A DNA stretch of 64,000 nucleotides from Calditrichia bacterium. GTDB taxonomy: Bacteria > Calditrichota > Calditrichia > RBG-13-44-9 > J075. Shown one piece after another: positions 45,707 through 54,178 of the stretch. Position 1 is the first letter of the stretch. Every line of letters starts with the position of its first letter. The translations under genes and the position numbers were made by a program. The stretch is taken from assembly GCA_020635015.1 (NCBI GenBank), contig JACKAP010000002.1:62001-126000 (forward strand), in the 5' to 3' direction. The notes under the pieces are model-generated. The model worked only from the letters and a program-made list of their open reading frames with translations. It did not search any database and was not told where the DNA came from.

Positions 45707-45761
45707 ATAATGTCTGATACCCGACAACTTATTTTTTAAAATCGATCCCTGGTATGTATTT

Positions 45762-46094
45762 CTATTCCGGATGAAAAATGTAGTAATCGAAATACAACCA
45801 CAGCACCCGGGAATAGCGGAAGAACAGTGGGGTGCATAACAGCAGCAGTACGGTGGTCACGATCACGGTCAGCCAGGGTGACTGTCCGGTGAGCAGCATG
45901 CTGACCCACACCGGTCCAATCAAAAACACCGCAAAAAACCAGTTGATGAACATCGCCCCGGTATAATACCCTTCCTCCCGCTCATATTTAAATTCACACA
46001 CCGGGCAATGGGACTTCATTTTAAAACTGCTCTCAAACATTGCCCCTTTCAGGCACCGGGGACAACGCTGCCGCATCATCGCTAAGTAATTCAT
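45762..46094 (-). CDS. DUF983 family small membrane protein
   Basis: A 110-aa protein with an N-terminal zinc ribbon (CPRC and CPVC) followed by two membrane helices. The family is often near cytochrome oxidase genes but has no firm function. ATG 46094 was chosen; another ATG at 46103 is formed by repeat sequence (AAGGATGAAGG), and the same words could supply a Shine-Dalgarno-like AAGG. Confidence 0.85.
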   Translation of the reverse strand: MNYLAMMRQRCPRCLKGAMFESSFKMKSHCPVCEFKYEREEGYYTGAMFINWFFAVFLIGPVWVSMLLTGQSPWLTVIVTTVLLLLCTPLFFRYSRVLWLYFDYYIFHPE

Positions 46095-46096
46095 AC

Positions 46097-46215
46097 CCTT
46101 CATCCTTTATCCTTCAACCTTTATCCTTTATCCTTCATCCTTTATCCTTCACCCTTTATCCTTCACCCTTTATCCTTCATCCTTCATCCTTCACCCTTTA
46201 TCCTTCACCCTTTAT
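46097..46215. repeat. TTATCCT/TCATCCT heptamer array
   Basis: About 100 bp made almost wholly of TTATCCT and TCATCCT/TCACCCT words fill the space between DUF983 and AlkD genes and supply the end of AlkD. Confidence 0.95.
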
Positions 46216-46878
46216 CCTTCTCACCGCCTCCCGCTCACTCAACGGCGACAGCTTGTGAGATTTAACAAACGCGACTACCGCCGCCGGATCCGTCTTGGCA
46301 TACTCCCGCAGCGCCCAGCCGATCGCCTTGCGGATGAAGAACTCCTTCGATCCGGCACAGCGGGCGCAGTAGTCGAACAACAACTCCCGGTCGGTCTGAT
46401 GTTTATACCGGCGCTGGAAGATCAGCGCGGTGCGCTGCAGCCACATATTCCCCGAATCCATCCAACGGGCGGTGGTCGGCCGGATTTGCTCCGGAAAACG
46501 CCGGAACAGCTCCCCGACCAGGTCAGATGAGATGAAATCGACCGTATCCCACCAGGATTTGGCGGTAATCAGCGTTTCGAACAGCGGTAGCCATTCCGGG
46601 GTCCAGCTTTTTTTGAAACGGATCAGCAGCTCCACCGCCACATACTGCAGCTCCCGCTGCGGCGCCGCCCACAATGTCCGCACGATCGACTGCAACTCGG
46701 AGGCCGGAGGCAGGCCCTGTTCCGCGAGAAACTGCTTCAACAACGCCCGCCGCTGTGGCGCCTGAATCCCAAAATACTCGTACTGCCCCTTCATATAGCG
46801 TTTCATCTCCCGGGCCTTCTCCGGGTCGGCATGTTGTTGGTGCAAGGCGATGAGGGACTGGATGTATGGGTTAGTCAT
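46198..46878 (-). CDS. DNA alkylation repair protein (AlkD-like)
   Basis: The 226-aa all-helical HEAT-like protein excises alkylated bases without base flipping in AlkD. Conserved elements: MKGQYEYFGIQAPQRR, AKSWWDTVDFISSDLVG, MWLQRTALIFQ and FFIRKAIGWALREYAKTDP. A uracil-DNA glycosylase-like gene lies upstream on the same strand past a large repeat array. The C-terminal RRIKGEG and stop come from heptamer words. Confidence 0.92.
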   Translation of the reverse strand: MTNPYIQSLIALHQQHADPEKAREMKRYMKGQYEYFGIQAPQRRALLKQFLAEQGLPPASELQSIVRTLWAAPQRELQYVAVELLIRFKKSWTPEWLPLFETLITAKSWWDTVDFISSDLVGELFRRFPEQIRPTTARWMDSGNMWLQRTALIFQRRYKHQTDRELLFDYCARCAGSKEFFIRKAIGWALREYAKTDPAAVVAFVKSHKLSPLSEREAVRRIKGEG

Positions 46879-46908
46879 GAGTAATATTCCGGTTTATTTG
46901 AATTCGAA

Positions 46909-46997
46909 GTGCGGAGTGCGGAGTGCGGAGTGCGGAGTGCGGAGTGCGGAGTGCGGAGTGCGGAGTGCGGAGTGCGGAGTGCGGAGTGCGGAGTGCG
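46909..46997. repeat. GTGCGGA heptamer array (about 13 copies)
   Basis: Near-perfect GTGCGGA units lie upstream of the AlkD start and run into the 22-mer array. Confidence 0.96.
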
Positions 46998-47006
46998 AAA
47001 GATAAA

Positions 47007-47305
47007 CATCGTGAGCGAAGCGAGCAAACATCGTGAGCGAAGCGAGCAAACATCGTGAGCGCCAGCGAGCAAACATCGTGAGCGCAGCGAACTAACATCG
47101 CGAGCGCCAGCGAGCAAACATCGTGAGCGCAGCGAACTAACATCGTGAGCGCCAGCGAGCAAACATCGTGAGCGCAGCGAACTAACATCGCGAGCGACAG
47201 CGAGCAAACATCGTGAGCGCAGCGAACTAACATCGTGAGCGCCAGCGAGCAAACATCGTGAGCGCAGCGAGCAAACATCGCGAACGAAGTGAGCAAACAT
47301 CGTGT
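47007..47305. repeat. 22/23-bp tandem array, 13 units plus a partial
   Basis: Units of CATCGTGAGCGAAGCGAGCAAA type alternate between ends GAGCAAA and GAACTAA; some are 23 bp with GCC. The array runs to the stop of the glycosylase-like gene. The unit contains the mirror word GAGCGAAGCGAG. No variable spacer is present, so it is not a CRISPR. Confidence 0.96.
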
Positions 47306-47919
47306 CATCTTGCCACCTCCGCAATTCGCTCCCGCAAATAGGGCAGTACCGCGGCTTCAAACCAGGGATTGTTTTTAAACCAGGCAATATTACGCGGCGA
47401 GGGATGGGGCAGCGGCAGATAATCCGGCAGGTAGTCCTGCCAGGCTTGCACCGTGGCGGTGAGATTTTCCCGGCGGTTTTCCAAATAATGCTGCTGGGCG
47501 TACTGCCCGACCAGCAGCACCAGTTCCAGGCCGGGCATTAAACTCAGCAGCGGGGGATGCCATTGCGGCGCACATTCCCGGCGCGGGGGCAGATCGCCGG
47601 ATTTGCCCTTGCCGGGATAACAGAAGCCCATCGGCACGATCGCGAAGCGCCGGGGATCGTAAAACGGTTCCTTGTCGACCCCCAGCCATTCTCGCAGACG
47701 GTCGCCGCTGGGATCGTTCCAGGGAATGCCGCTGCGATGCACCCGGGTGCCGGGCGCCTGGCCGACAATCATCACCCGCGCCTCGGGATGGGCGCTCAGC
47801 ACCGGATTGGGCCCCAGCGCCAGGTGCGCCTCGCAGATCCGGCAGGCGCGAATTTCCTGCAGCAACGCCTGCATTTGCCCCACAGCATCCGCCGCGGGAT
47901 GTCGGTTTTCCTTGCGCAT
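47305..47919 (-). CDS. Uracil-DNA glycosylase-like family protein
   Basis: The 204-aa protein has the UDG-superfamily motifs VGQAPG (motif 1, about residues 52-57) and HPSPRN (motif 2, near the C-terminus), with CRICE near the N-terminus but no full four-cysteine cluster of family 4. It likely excises uracil or deaminated bases. It may work with AlkD downstream. The stop abuts the 22-mer array. Confidence 0.88.
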   Translation of the reverse strand: MRKENRHPAADAVGQMQALLQEIRACRICEAHLALGPNPVLSAHPEARVMIVGQAPGTRVHRSGIPWNDPSGDRLREWLGVDKEPFYDPRRFAIVPMGFCYPGKGKSGDLPPRRECAPQWHPPLLSLMPGLELVLLVGQYAQQHYLENRRENLTATVQAWQDYLPDYLPLPHPSPRNIAWFKNNPWFEAAVLPYLRERIAEVAR

Positions 47920-48020
47920 CAGAACAGATCATACGCAATAAAAAACGCAGAGAAAAGGAGATTTCTAATTTTTTTGATACTAGCAAATCGGGGAAAAACG
48001 CAGGGTCCTATTCTTTTGAA

Positions 48021-48091
48021 ACCACAGATTAACACGGATTTTCACAGATATATTTCAATATTAATCCGTGTAATCCGTGTAATCCGTGGAC
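48021..48091. repeat. Hairpin CCACAGATTAACACGG / CCGTGTAATCCGTGG
   Basis: The inverted arms are the same family as the outer arms at 28358-28500. It lies between the glycosylase-like gene and the next minus-strand gene. Confidence 0.85.
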
Positions 48092-48116
48092 AAAAACGTC
48101 TTTTCAGCCCCTCGAC

Positions 48117-48542
48117 TTACTTCATGCTGATGCCGATATTCTGCAACTGCTGGTCCAGTCGCTCGGAGAGCACCTGGAAGAACTCATCAGCATTCTGCTG
48201 CTCCGTCTCCCCGATCCAGTTAAACCACTCCGGATGGGAGAGGTAGCTGGCGGCCACAAAGGCCTTCAGGCGAATCGCCGGGGTGTGGCCTTCCGCCATC
48301 AACATCTCCAACTGCGCCCGGGGTTGGGTAAAATCTTCACCGGGATACCCCATCTTCAGTTTCACCACCTTGAAAATCGCTGAACTCACAACCCCTTCGT
48401 TAGGATGCTGCAGGCTGCGCGAATAGTGCTGAAGCGCTTCCTTCACCTGGACCTGCGGAGGCTGCAAACTATCCTCCTGCGCCATGCCGCCGCCCAGCAG
48501 CAGCATCAGAATCAATAAAGTTTTCAGTAGTTTATAGTTCAT
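48117..48542 (-). CDS. Exported protein of unknown function
   Basis: I do not recognise this 141-aa protein. It has a clear signal peptide (KLLKTLLILMLLLGGGMAQE) and a soluble helical part, KEALQHYSRSLQHPNEGVVS then LKAFVAASYLSHPEWF, which could be a HEAT-like repeat. A repeated ELQ/EQQ polar composition near the C-terminus is the only other feature. The codon use looks like its neighbours, and it is not in an operon. Confidence 0.6.
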   Translation of the reverse strand: MNYKLLKTLLILMLLLGGGMAQEDSLQPPQVQVKEALQHYSRSLQHPNEGVVSSAIFKVVKLKMGYPGEDFTQPRAQLEMLMAEGHTPAIRLKAFVAASYLSHPEWFNWIGETEQQNADEFFQVLSERLDQQLQNIGISMK

Positions 48543-49062
48543 AATCTATATCTCTTTCCTCATTATATATCGTTGATCATTCATTTAGTTAATGGTCTCT
48601 GTCGGTTGGCAAACGCCGTTCTTGCCAACCGACAGAGACCATTAAAATAGGCAGCGGCCGGCAAGTTTCAGGAGGTCTGCCTGAACTGCTCAAGAGTAAT
48701 ACAAACGCTTTGCCAAATCATAAAAGAATCTGCCAATTAATTATTTTGGAACAATTTACGCCGGGAAAAAATCAAAGAATCAAGGAAGTGGAAAGATGGT
48801 ACAAAAATCATCACCGAAGGGCTGAACCAAAGACAATTCATTGTAAAACATTTTCTTAGCCATTCGAGATAATTGTACCTGCAGGCCGGATTGTACCACC
48901 CCTCGCTTAGCATCAGGTATTAAACCCCTTAGGGCGTGTTGACATTTAGCCAGTATTGCAGGTTTTGAGTGATTTTCGTGCCGGATGCGGCGTTTTTTGA
49001 GTTGCGATGATGTTAGGGTTAAAACAAATCCGCAATGATTTCGCCGGGGAGGAATGGAAGCA
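48543..49062. other. Intergenic region with strong hairpin
   Basis: 520 bp without a gene. It holds a perfect 24-bp hairpin (48589-48645) and a sequence AGGGCGTGTTGACA (48932-48945) that looks like an insertion-sequence end but could not be assigned. Confidence 0.6.
48589..48645. repeat. Perfect 24-bp stem-loop
   Basis: Arms 48589-48612 and 48622-48645 are exact inverted copies (outer TTAATGG, inner GTTGGCAA) with a 9-nt loop. It could be a terminator, a transposon scar or a regulatory hairpin. Confidence 0.95.
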
Positions 49063-49179
49063 ATGAAGCTGACCGCACGGTTATTCCAGATGCTGGCGCC
49101 GGGTGGGCATTTGCTGGTGGCCAATTTTGCGCCCAATCTGCACAACTTTGCGCGGATTATTTTGTGGTGCTTCGCATAG
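49063..49179 (+). pseudogene. Fragment of a SAM-dependent methyltransferase
   Basis: A 38-codon frame reads MKLTARLFQMLAPGGHLLVA then NFAPNLHNFARIILW, matching the L.pGG.L..aNF segment of class I methyltransferases. No upstream SAM-binding region remains, and the frame stops where a repeat element (49170-49310) begins. It is a decayed gene end rather than a gene. Confidence 0.55.
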
Positions 49180-49310
49180 TACTATCAAATATCTACCACA
49201 ACGGTAGAATAACCAATGAAACAGCCGAAAAGTGTTCTTACGTCTTTGTCTTTTACTTTAATCAGTAATCCGTGAAAATCCGCGTCATCCGCGTCATCCG
49301 CGTTCTATTT
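49170..49310. repeat. Partial inverted-repeat element (CGCGTTCTATT right arm)
   Basis: Part of the element seen at 25738: the GCTTCGCATAGTACTATC core segment and the right arm with CGCGTCATCC units are present; the left arm is missing. Confidence 0.75.
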
Positions 49311-49319
49311 TTCACCGGC

Positions 49320-50737
49320 TCAACCTCGCGAGCGGATCAGGCGGTTATTCAGCGCCTTGCGGGTCATGCCGATCAGCCGGGCGGCGATGGTCTGGTTGCC
49401 GTCGGCGCGCTTGAGGGCCTCTTCGATCAGCAGATTTTCCACCTCCTTCATCGAGGGCAACTGTTCGCCAAAAGCCACCGATCCCCCGCTGCCGGCGGCC
49501 GCGGCCGGGGGCATTTTTTCCGATTCGCCGGGTTTTGCCGGGGCGCTGATGTGCGGCTTGAAGGTTTCCATCGAAAGCACGCCGGATTTATGCTGGCTGA
49601 CCGCATCGAAGATCATCCCCTCCAATTCCCGGATGTTACCCGGGAAATGATAGGTTTTCAGCAGAACGAACAATTCCCGGGGGCGGTGGGTTTCTTTTTC
49701 CCCAGGCGTTTGGCCGCTTTTTCCAGAAAATGTTCAGCCAGCAGCGGCACGTCTTCCAGGCGCTCCCGCAACGGCGGAATGTGGACCTGGTGGAATTTGA
49801 GGCGGTAATAGAGATCTTTCCGGAAACTACCCTCCTCCTGCATTTTTTCCAGATTCTGATTGGTCGCCACCACAATGCGGGCATCGATCATCCGCGCCAC
49901 GTCTGCTCCCAGGGGATAATACTTGCCCTCCTGAAGCAGGCGCAGCAGTTTAATCTGGGATTCGATGCCGAGATCCCCGATCTCATCCAGAAAGAGCGTT
50001 CCCTCACCGGCTTGCTCGATCAACCCCTTGCGGGGCGCATCCGCCCCGGTAAATGCGCCTTTCTTGTGACCGAAAAGGGTATCGGAGAATAGATTATCAT
50101 CCAGTCCGGCCACATTAACCGCAACGAATTCGCCGGAACGCTGACTGAGATCATGGATCACCCGGGCGATCAACTCCTTCCCGACCCCGGTCTCTCCGGT
50201 GATCAACACCGGCAGCGGGGTGCGGGCAATCGCTTCCAGATATTGGAAAATTGCCCGCATGGCATTATCCTGAGTGATGATCTCCGAAAAAGCGCCAGGA
50301 TTTTCCAGTTTGCCGGAAAGCAGGTATTTTTTCAGCAGGCGGTTCTCGTTGCGCATCTCGCGCATCTCGACCGCCCGGCGGATGGAAGAAACCAGCCGGG
50401 AGGTATCTACCGGCTTGACGATATAATCCAGCGCCCCGCTTTTCATGGCTTCCACCGCCGTCTCCACCTCATTCACCGCCGTCAGGATGATCACCGGCAC
50501 GTTCGGATATTCCCGGATGATCTGCGGCACCAATTCCCGGCCGCTGATATGGGGCATCATCATATCCATCATGATCAGGGAAAAATCCCGGGAGGCGAGC
50601 AGTTCCATCACTTTCCGGCTGTCGGAACAGCGCACCACATGGTTCATCCCGGCCGACTTCAGGGTCAGGGTGGCGCTTAATAAAAATTGTTCCTCATCAT
50701 CGACCAGTAAGATCGGCAGCGAGGGGTAAGTTGGCAT
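49320..50737 (-). CDS. Sigma-54-dependent response regulator (NtrC type), apparent frameshift near 49680
   Basis: Receiver domain (LLVDDEE, phosphoacceptor in LIMMDMMMP, K in YIVKPVD), AAA+ domain with GETGVGKE and the sigma-54 contact loop KKGAFTGAD, then a Fis-type helix-turn-helix (NQTIAARLIGMTRKALNNRL). The AAA+ frame breaks at a run of five C around 49680; the continuation (FVLLKTYHFPGNIRELEG) is in another frame, as if one C were missing. Probably an assembly error or recent mutation. A PAS histidine kinase gene lies upstream and is the likely partner. Confidence 0.9.
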
Positions 50738-50968
50738 GGTGGTATCTCCTTGTTTCTGGATACTGGATATTTGTTACTGCGTTCGCGATATTTGCTCGCT
50801 GATGGATACTGGCGATGCCGGCTATGACGATGTTTACTCGCTGTCGCTCGCGATATTTGCTCACTTCGTTCGCGATGTTATGTCTGTTGCCCCATGCCCC
50901 ATGCGTTTTTCATTCCGAAATCCGCATTCCGCACTCCGCATTCGGAACATTCCGCTTTCGAACCCGAA

Positions 50969-52264
50969 TCAAGTATCTTTCGCCTCCGGCAGCTTCACCG
51001 TCGCCGTCGTGCCCTGTCCCAGGGTTGACTCGATCAGCAGCTCCCCGCCGTGATTTTTAACGATCTGGTAACTGATCGACAGCCCCAGCCCGGTCCCCTC
51101 GGAATCTCGCTTGGTGGTGTAGAAAGGATCGAGAATACGCGAGATTTGCTCCGGGGGGATGCCGCATCCCCCGTCGTATACCGCCACGCAAACCCTCCCG
51201 GTTTGCTCTTCGCGGTAGGTCGAGATTCCGATCTGCTGCTGCGGATCGCTCAGGGCGTGGCAGGCATTGGTCAGTAAATTGATGACCACCTGCTCCAATT
51301 GCTGAACGCTTCCTTTCACCGCCGGGAGATCTGGGGCATGGTCAACCTGAAAATTTTGGGTCGATTTATGGATCAGGTTACGCACGATCAGAATCGCAGA
51401 TTCAACCATCGCTTCCACATCGACAGTTTGGTTGAGATCGCCGGGATCGCTACGGGAAAAAGTATTCAGATTGTTGACGATCTTTTTGATACGGCCGGCG
51501 CCCTGGATAATCCCGGAGATCATTTCCCGCACATTCTCCGCCGCCTCCCGGTGCGGCAGTCCGGCCAGATAGAGCGGGCCGTTATCCCGTTCGTACTCCC
51601 GCATCACCGGTTCGGCATCGTTCCACACCTCTCGCAGGAATTGGGCATTGAGCAGAATAAAATTGTTGGGATTATTCACTTCATGGGCGATTCCGGAAGC
51701 GAGCACCCCCAGGGTCGCCATTTTTTCGGCCTGAATCAGTTGTTTTTCCCGCTGCCGGGCTTCCAGTTCCGCCTGCTTCAATTTGGTGATGTCGGTAATC
51801 AGTCCGTCGTAGGACAACACCCGGCCGGCGGCATCTTTGCGCAGCACGATCGTATTTCGAATCCAGCGCACCGACCCGTCACGGTGCCGGATGCGGTGCG
51901 CCAGTGGCGGCACCTCCGTCCCCGATAGGGCCTGATGCGCTTGAGCGGTGACCCGCTCTATATCATCCTCATGCACCATGCGGTGCCACAGGTCTGGATC
52001 GGCGGCGTAGTCCTCTGAATTATAGCCGGTAATTGCCACACATCCGGGGCCATGGTAGGTGTCGACCACCGCTCCATCCTCGATCGTAACCGTATAAATG
52101 TAGTCGGTGAGGAACTGTAGCAGGCGTTTGTAGCGCTCCTGATCTTTTTCCAGGACCGTCGCCGCCTTGCGGAGCTGAGCGCCTTCTCGCTTCAGATCAT
52201 CGATCTGCGTTTTCAGCCGGGCGACTTCTTGGATCAGCGTCTCGGTAGATTTGGCATCATTCAT
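50969..52264 (-). CDS. PAS-domain sensor histidine kinase
   Basis: The 431-aa protein has an N-terminal coiled coil (LIQEVARLKTQIDDLKREGA), a PAS domain (about 50-165) and an HK dimerisation/kinase pair: H-box LASGIAHEVNNPNN, N-box VVINLLTNACHAL, G boxes GGCGIP and GTGLGLSIS. No membrane segment, so it is a soluble sensor. Its neighbour is the NtrC-type regulator, hence a two-component pair. The end is next to GCGGAGT-type words. Confidence 0.93.
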   Translation of the reverse strand: MNDAKSTETLIQEVARLKTQIDDLKREGAQLRKAATVLEKDQERYKRLLQFLTDYIYTVTIEDGAVVDTYHGPGCVAITGYNSEDYAADPDLWHRMVHEDDIERVTAQAHQALSGTEVPPLAHRIRHRDGSVRWIRNTIVLRKDAAGRVLSYDGLITDITKLKQAELEARQREKQLIQAEKMATLGVLASGIAHEVNNPNNFILLNAQFLREVWNDAEPVMREYERDNGPLYLAGLPHREAAENVREMISGIIQGAGRIKKIVNNLNTFSRSDPGDLNQTVDVEAMVESAILIVRNLIHKSTQNFQVDHAPDLPAVKGSVQQLEQVVINLLTNACHALSDPQQQIGISTYREEQTGRVCVAVYDGGCGIPPEQISRILDPFYTTKRDSEGTGLGLSISYQIVKNHGGELLIESTLGQGTTATVKLPEAKDT

Positions 52265-52719
52265 ATTTCAGGAAGATTATCTTTCATTAATCTTAATATA
52301 GATCCATCTTTTCCGGCCTTTATGCGCGGCTACTTGATACGCGGCTAATATAAGTGATTCCCCGCCAAATTCCAGATTTTTTCTGCGGAGATACTTTCGT
52401 ATAATCCCTGAAGCCCAGAAAGCGTGTTGTCAGCTTTGTCGCAGTTTAACTGCCCGAAATGACGTCCGGCAATTTTTTCGGGCCCGCTCATCATATAAAA
52501 AACACCGTTAAAAAATGCAGTTTTTTTCTTGCAAAATCAAAAATACCATGTATATTGAAAAGTGCTAAATCCGGATTATATGCTGTTGCAACCACAGCTC
52601 TTTCGTATACCTTTTCAGCTACGATATTTTTTTCGGCCTCGATACCATCAATATAAGATTATAAAAGCCAACCGGCAGAGCTTAATTTCTCAACCAATCA
52701 CACCATCACAGGAGGCGGT
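52265..52719. other. Intergenic region, no feature recognised
   Basis: The gap of 455 bp between divergent genes is AT-rich, and I saw no repeat array, hairpin or confident promoter in it. Confidence 0.5.
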
Positions 52720-53814
52720 ATGATAAGAATGAATTATTGGAGAAAAAATCGCGGGAAGCTGACCATCATGGCAATTTTAATGGCCGTGGCAATGATCTTT
52801 TGGATTGGCTGTGCTCAGGAGCAGCAGTCTCCGGTCAGCCCGGACAGCGGAGAGCAGGATATTGTTCTGAAGCTGGATGATGCATCGGTGCAGGCAGCGC
52901 TCACCATTCAGGAGCAGCATACGGATGAGTTGATGGCCGTCGAAGGCGTTGTAGGCGTCGCCACCGGTATGACGGAAGACGGTCAGCCGGCCATTCTGAT
53001 ATTAACCGAGCGGGAATTGCAGACCCGGGCGCTGGCAAAAAGCGCTCCCCTTCCGGCAGAAATCGAAGGCGTGCCGGTGCGGGAACTGGTCACCGGTGAA
53101 ATCAAGGCACTCAAGGGAGGGCCTCCCGGTGGTGGAGGCGGCGGCTTTGATCCCACGGCAAAACACCGGCCGGCCCCGAACGGCGTTTCGCTGGGCCATT
53201 TTAACATCACCGCCGGCACGCTGGGCTGCCTGGTGCAAAACGGCGGCAACACCTATATTCTCAGCAACAACCACGTGATGGCCGATGAAAACCAGGCCAA
53301 CAACAATGATAATATCCTGCAACCCGGCCCCTATGACGGCGGAAGCAACCCCGGCGATCAGATCGCATCCCTCAGCAACTATGTGCCGATCGTCTTCTCT
53401 ACATCGGCCAACAACACTGTCGATGCGGCGATCGCTTCTGTTAACAGCAACGACGTCACTGGCGAATCTCCGGATTACGGCCCTCCCAGAACGGCGACGG
53501 TTGCGGCGGCGGTCAACATGCGCGTCATGAAGTCCGGGCGCACAACCGGTTTCACCAAAGGCCGGGTACAGGGCATCAATGCCACGGTCAATGTGGGATA
53601 CAGCTCCGGCACCGCCCGCTTTGTGGGTCAGATCGTGATCGGCGGAGGCGGTTTTAGCTCCGGCGGCGATTCCGGCTCGTTAATTGTCGTCGAAAAGGGC
53701 GGCGATGCCCGCAAGCCGGTGGGCTTGCTGTTTGCCGGCGGTGGCGGCACCACCATTGCCAACCCGATTAATAATGTGCTCAGCGCCTTTGGGGTATCGA
53801 TCGTCGGGAATTAA
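52720..53814 (+). CDS. Trypsin-like serine protease lipoprotein with N-terminal accessory domain
   Basis: The 364-aa protein begins with a long signal region ending WIGC (lipobox). An accessory domain of about 90 residues (IQEQHTDELMAVEGVVGVAT...ELVTGEIKAL) precedes a glycine-rich linker and a chymotrypsin-fold domain: His 185 in SNNHVM, Asp 235 in NTVDAAIA, Ser 318 in GGDSGSL. The catalytic triad looks complete. The accessory domain is the same as in two small neighbours. The start has GGAGG at good spacing. Confidence 0.88.
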   Translation: MIRMNYWRKNRGKLTIMAILMAVAMIFWIGCAQEQQSPVSPDSGEQDIVLKLDDASVQAALTIQEQHTDELMAVEGVVGVATGMTEDGQPAILILTERELQTRALAKSAPLPAEIEGVPVRELVTGEIKALKGGPPGGGGGGFDPTAKHRPAPNGVSLGHFNITAGTLGCLVQNGGNTYILSNNHVMADENQANNNDNILQPGPYDGGSNPGDQIASLSNYVPIVFSTSANNTVDAAIASVNSNDVTGESPDYGPPRTATVAAAVNMRVMKSGRTTGFTKGRVQGINATVNVGYSSGTARFVGQIVIGGGGFSSGGDSGSLIVVEKGGDARKPVGLLFAGGGGTTIANPINNVLSAFGVSIVGN

Positions 53815-53862
53815 AAAAATCGAAAGCTTATCGATTCCGATTTTAGATTGTTTTTGCACAAT

Positions 53863-53896
53863 ACGCTGCGCATATTTCCTGCGCAGCGTTTTTTTA
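53863..53896 (+). terminator. Rho-independent terminator
   Basis: ACGCTGCGCA (53863-53872) pairs with TGCGCAGCGT (53880-53889) across a 7-nt loop, followed by seven T. It ends the protease gene transcript. Confidence 0.92.
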
Positions 53897-53931
53897 TTTA
53901 AATGGAAATCCAAGAACCGGGAGAAGCGGCT

Positions 53932-54162
53932 ATGGCATCAACCATCGAGAGCGTGCTACAACAAAACACCGATCAATTGATGCAGATCCCCGGCGTGGTG
54001 GGCGTGGCGCAGGGCCTCCTGAATGAAAAGCCCTGCATCATTGTCTATGTGGTAGAAAAGACCTCTGAAATCAACCAGAAAATTCCCCGGCAGCTAAGCA
54101 ACTTTCCCGTTGATATTATTGAAAGCGGCGAAATCCGAGCACTCCCGAAACTGGGCTTGTAA
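53932..54162 (+). CDS. Free-standing copy of the protease accessory domain
   Basis: This 76-aa protein aligns along its whole length with the accessory domain of the upstream protease: LQQNTDQLMQIPGVVGVAQ, then PCIIVYVVEKTSE and ESGEIRALPKLGL. There is no signal peptide. GGGAG (53919-53923) sits 8 nt before ATG 53932; an earlier ATG at 53902 has no ribosome binding site. It could act in trans on the protease, for example as an inhibitor or chaperone, but that is inference. Confidence 0.8.
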   Translation: MASTIESVLQQNTDQLMQIPGVVGVAQGLLNEKPCIIVYVVEKTSEINQKIPRQLSNFPVDIIESGEIRALPKLGL

Positions 54163-54178
54163 GCATATTGCGCCAAGT

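Noticed and set aside
47007..47305. Possible CRISPR array
   Set aside because: Units follow each other without unique spacers and there are no cas genes; it is a simple tandem array.
46871..47387. Open frames coding MLVRCAHDVCS-like repeats
   Set aside because: Translation of the 22-mer array; not a gene.
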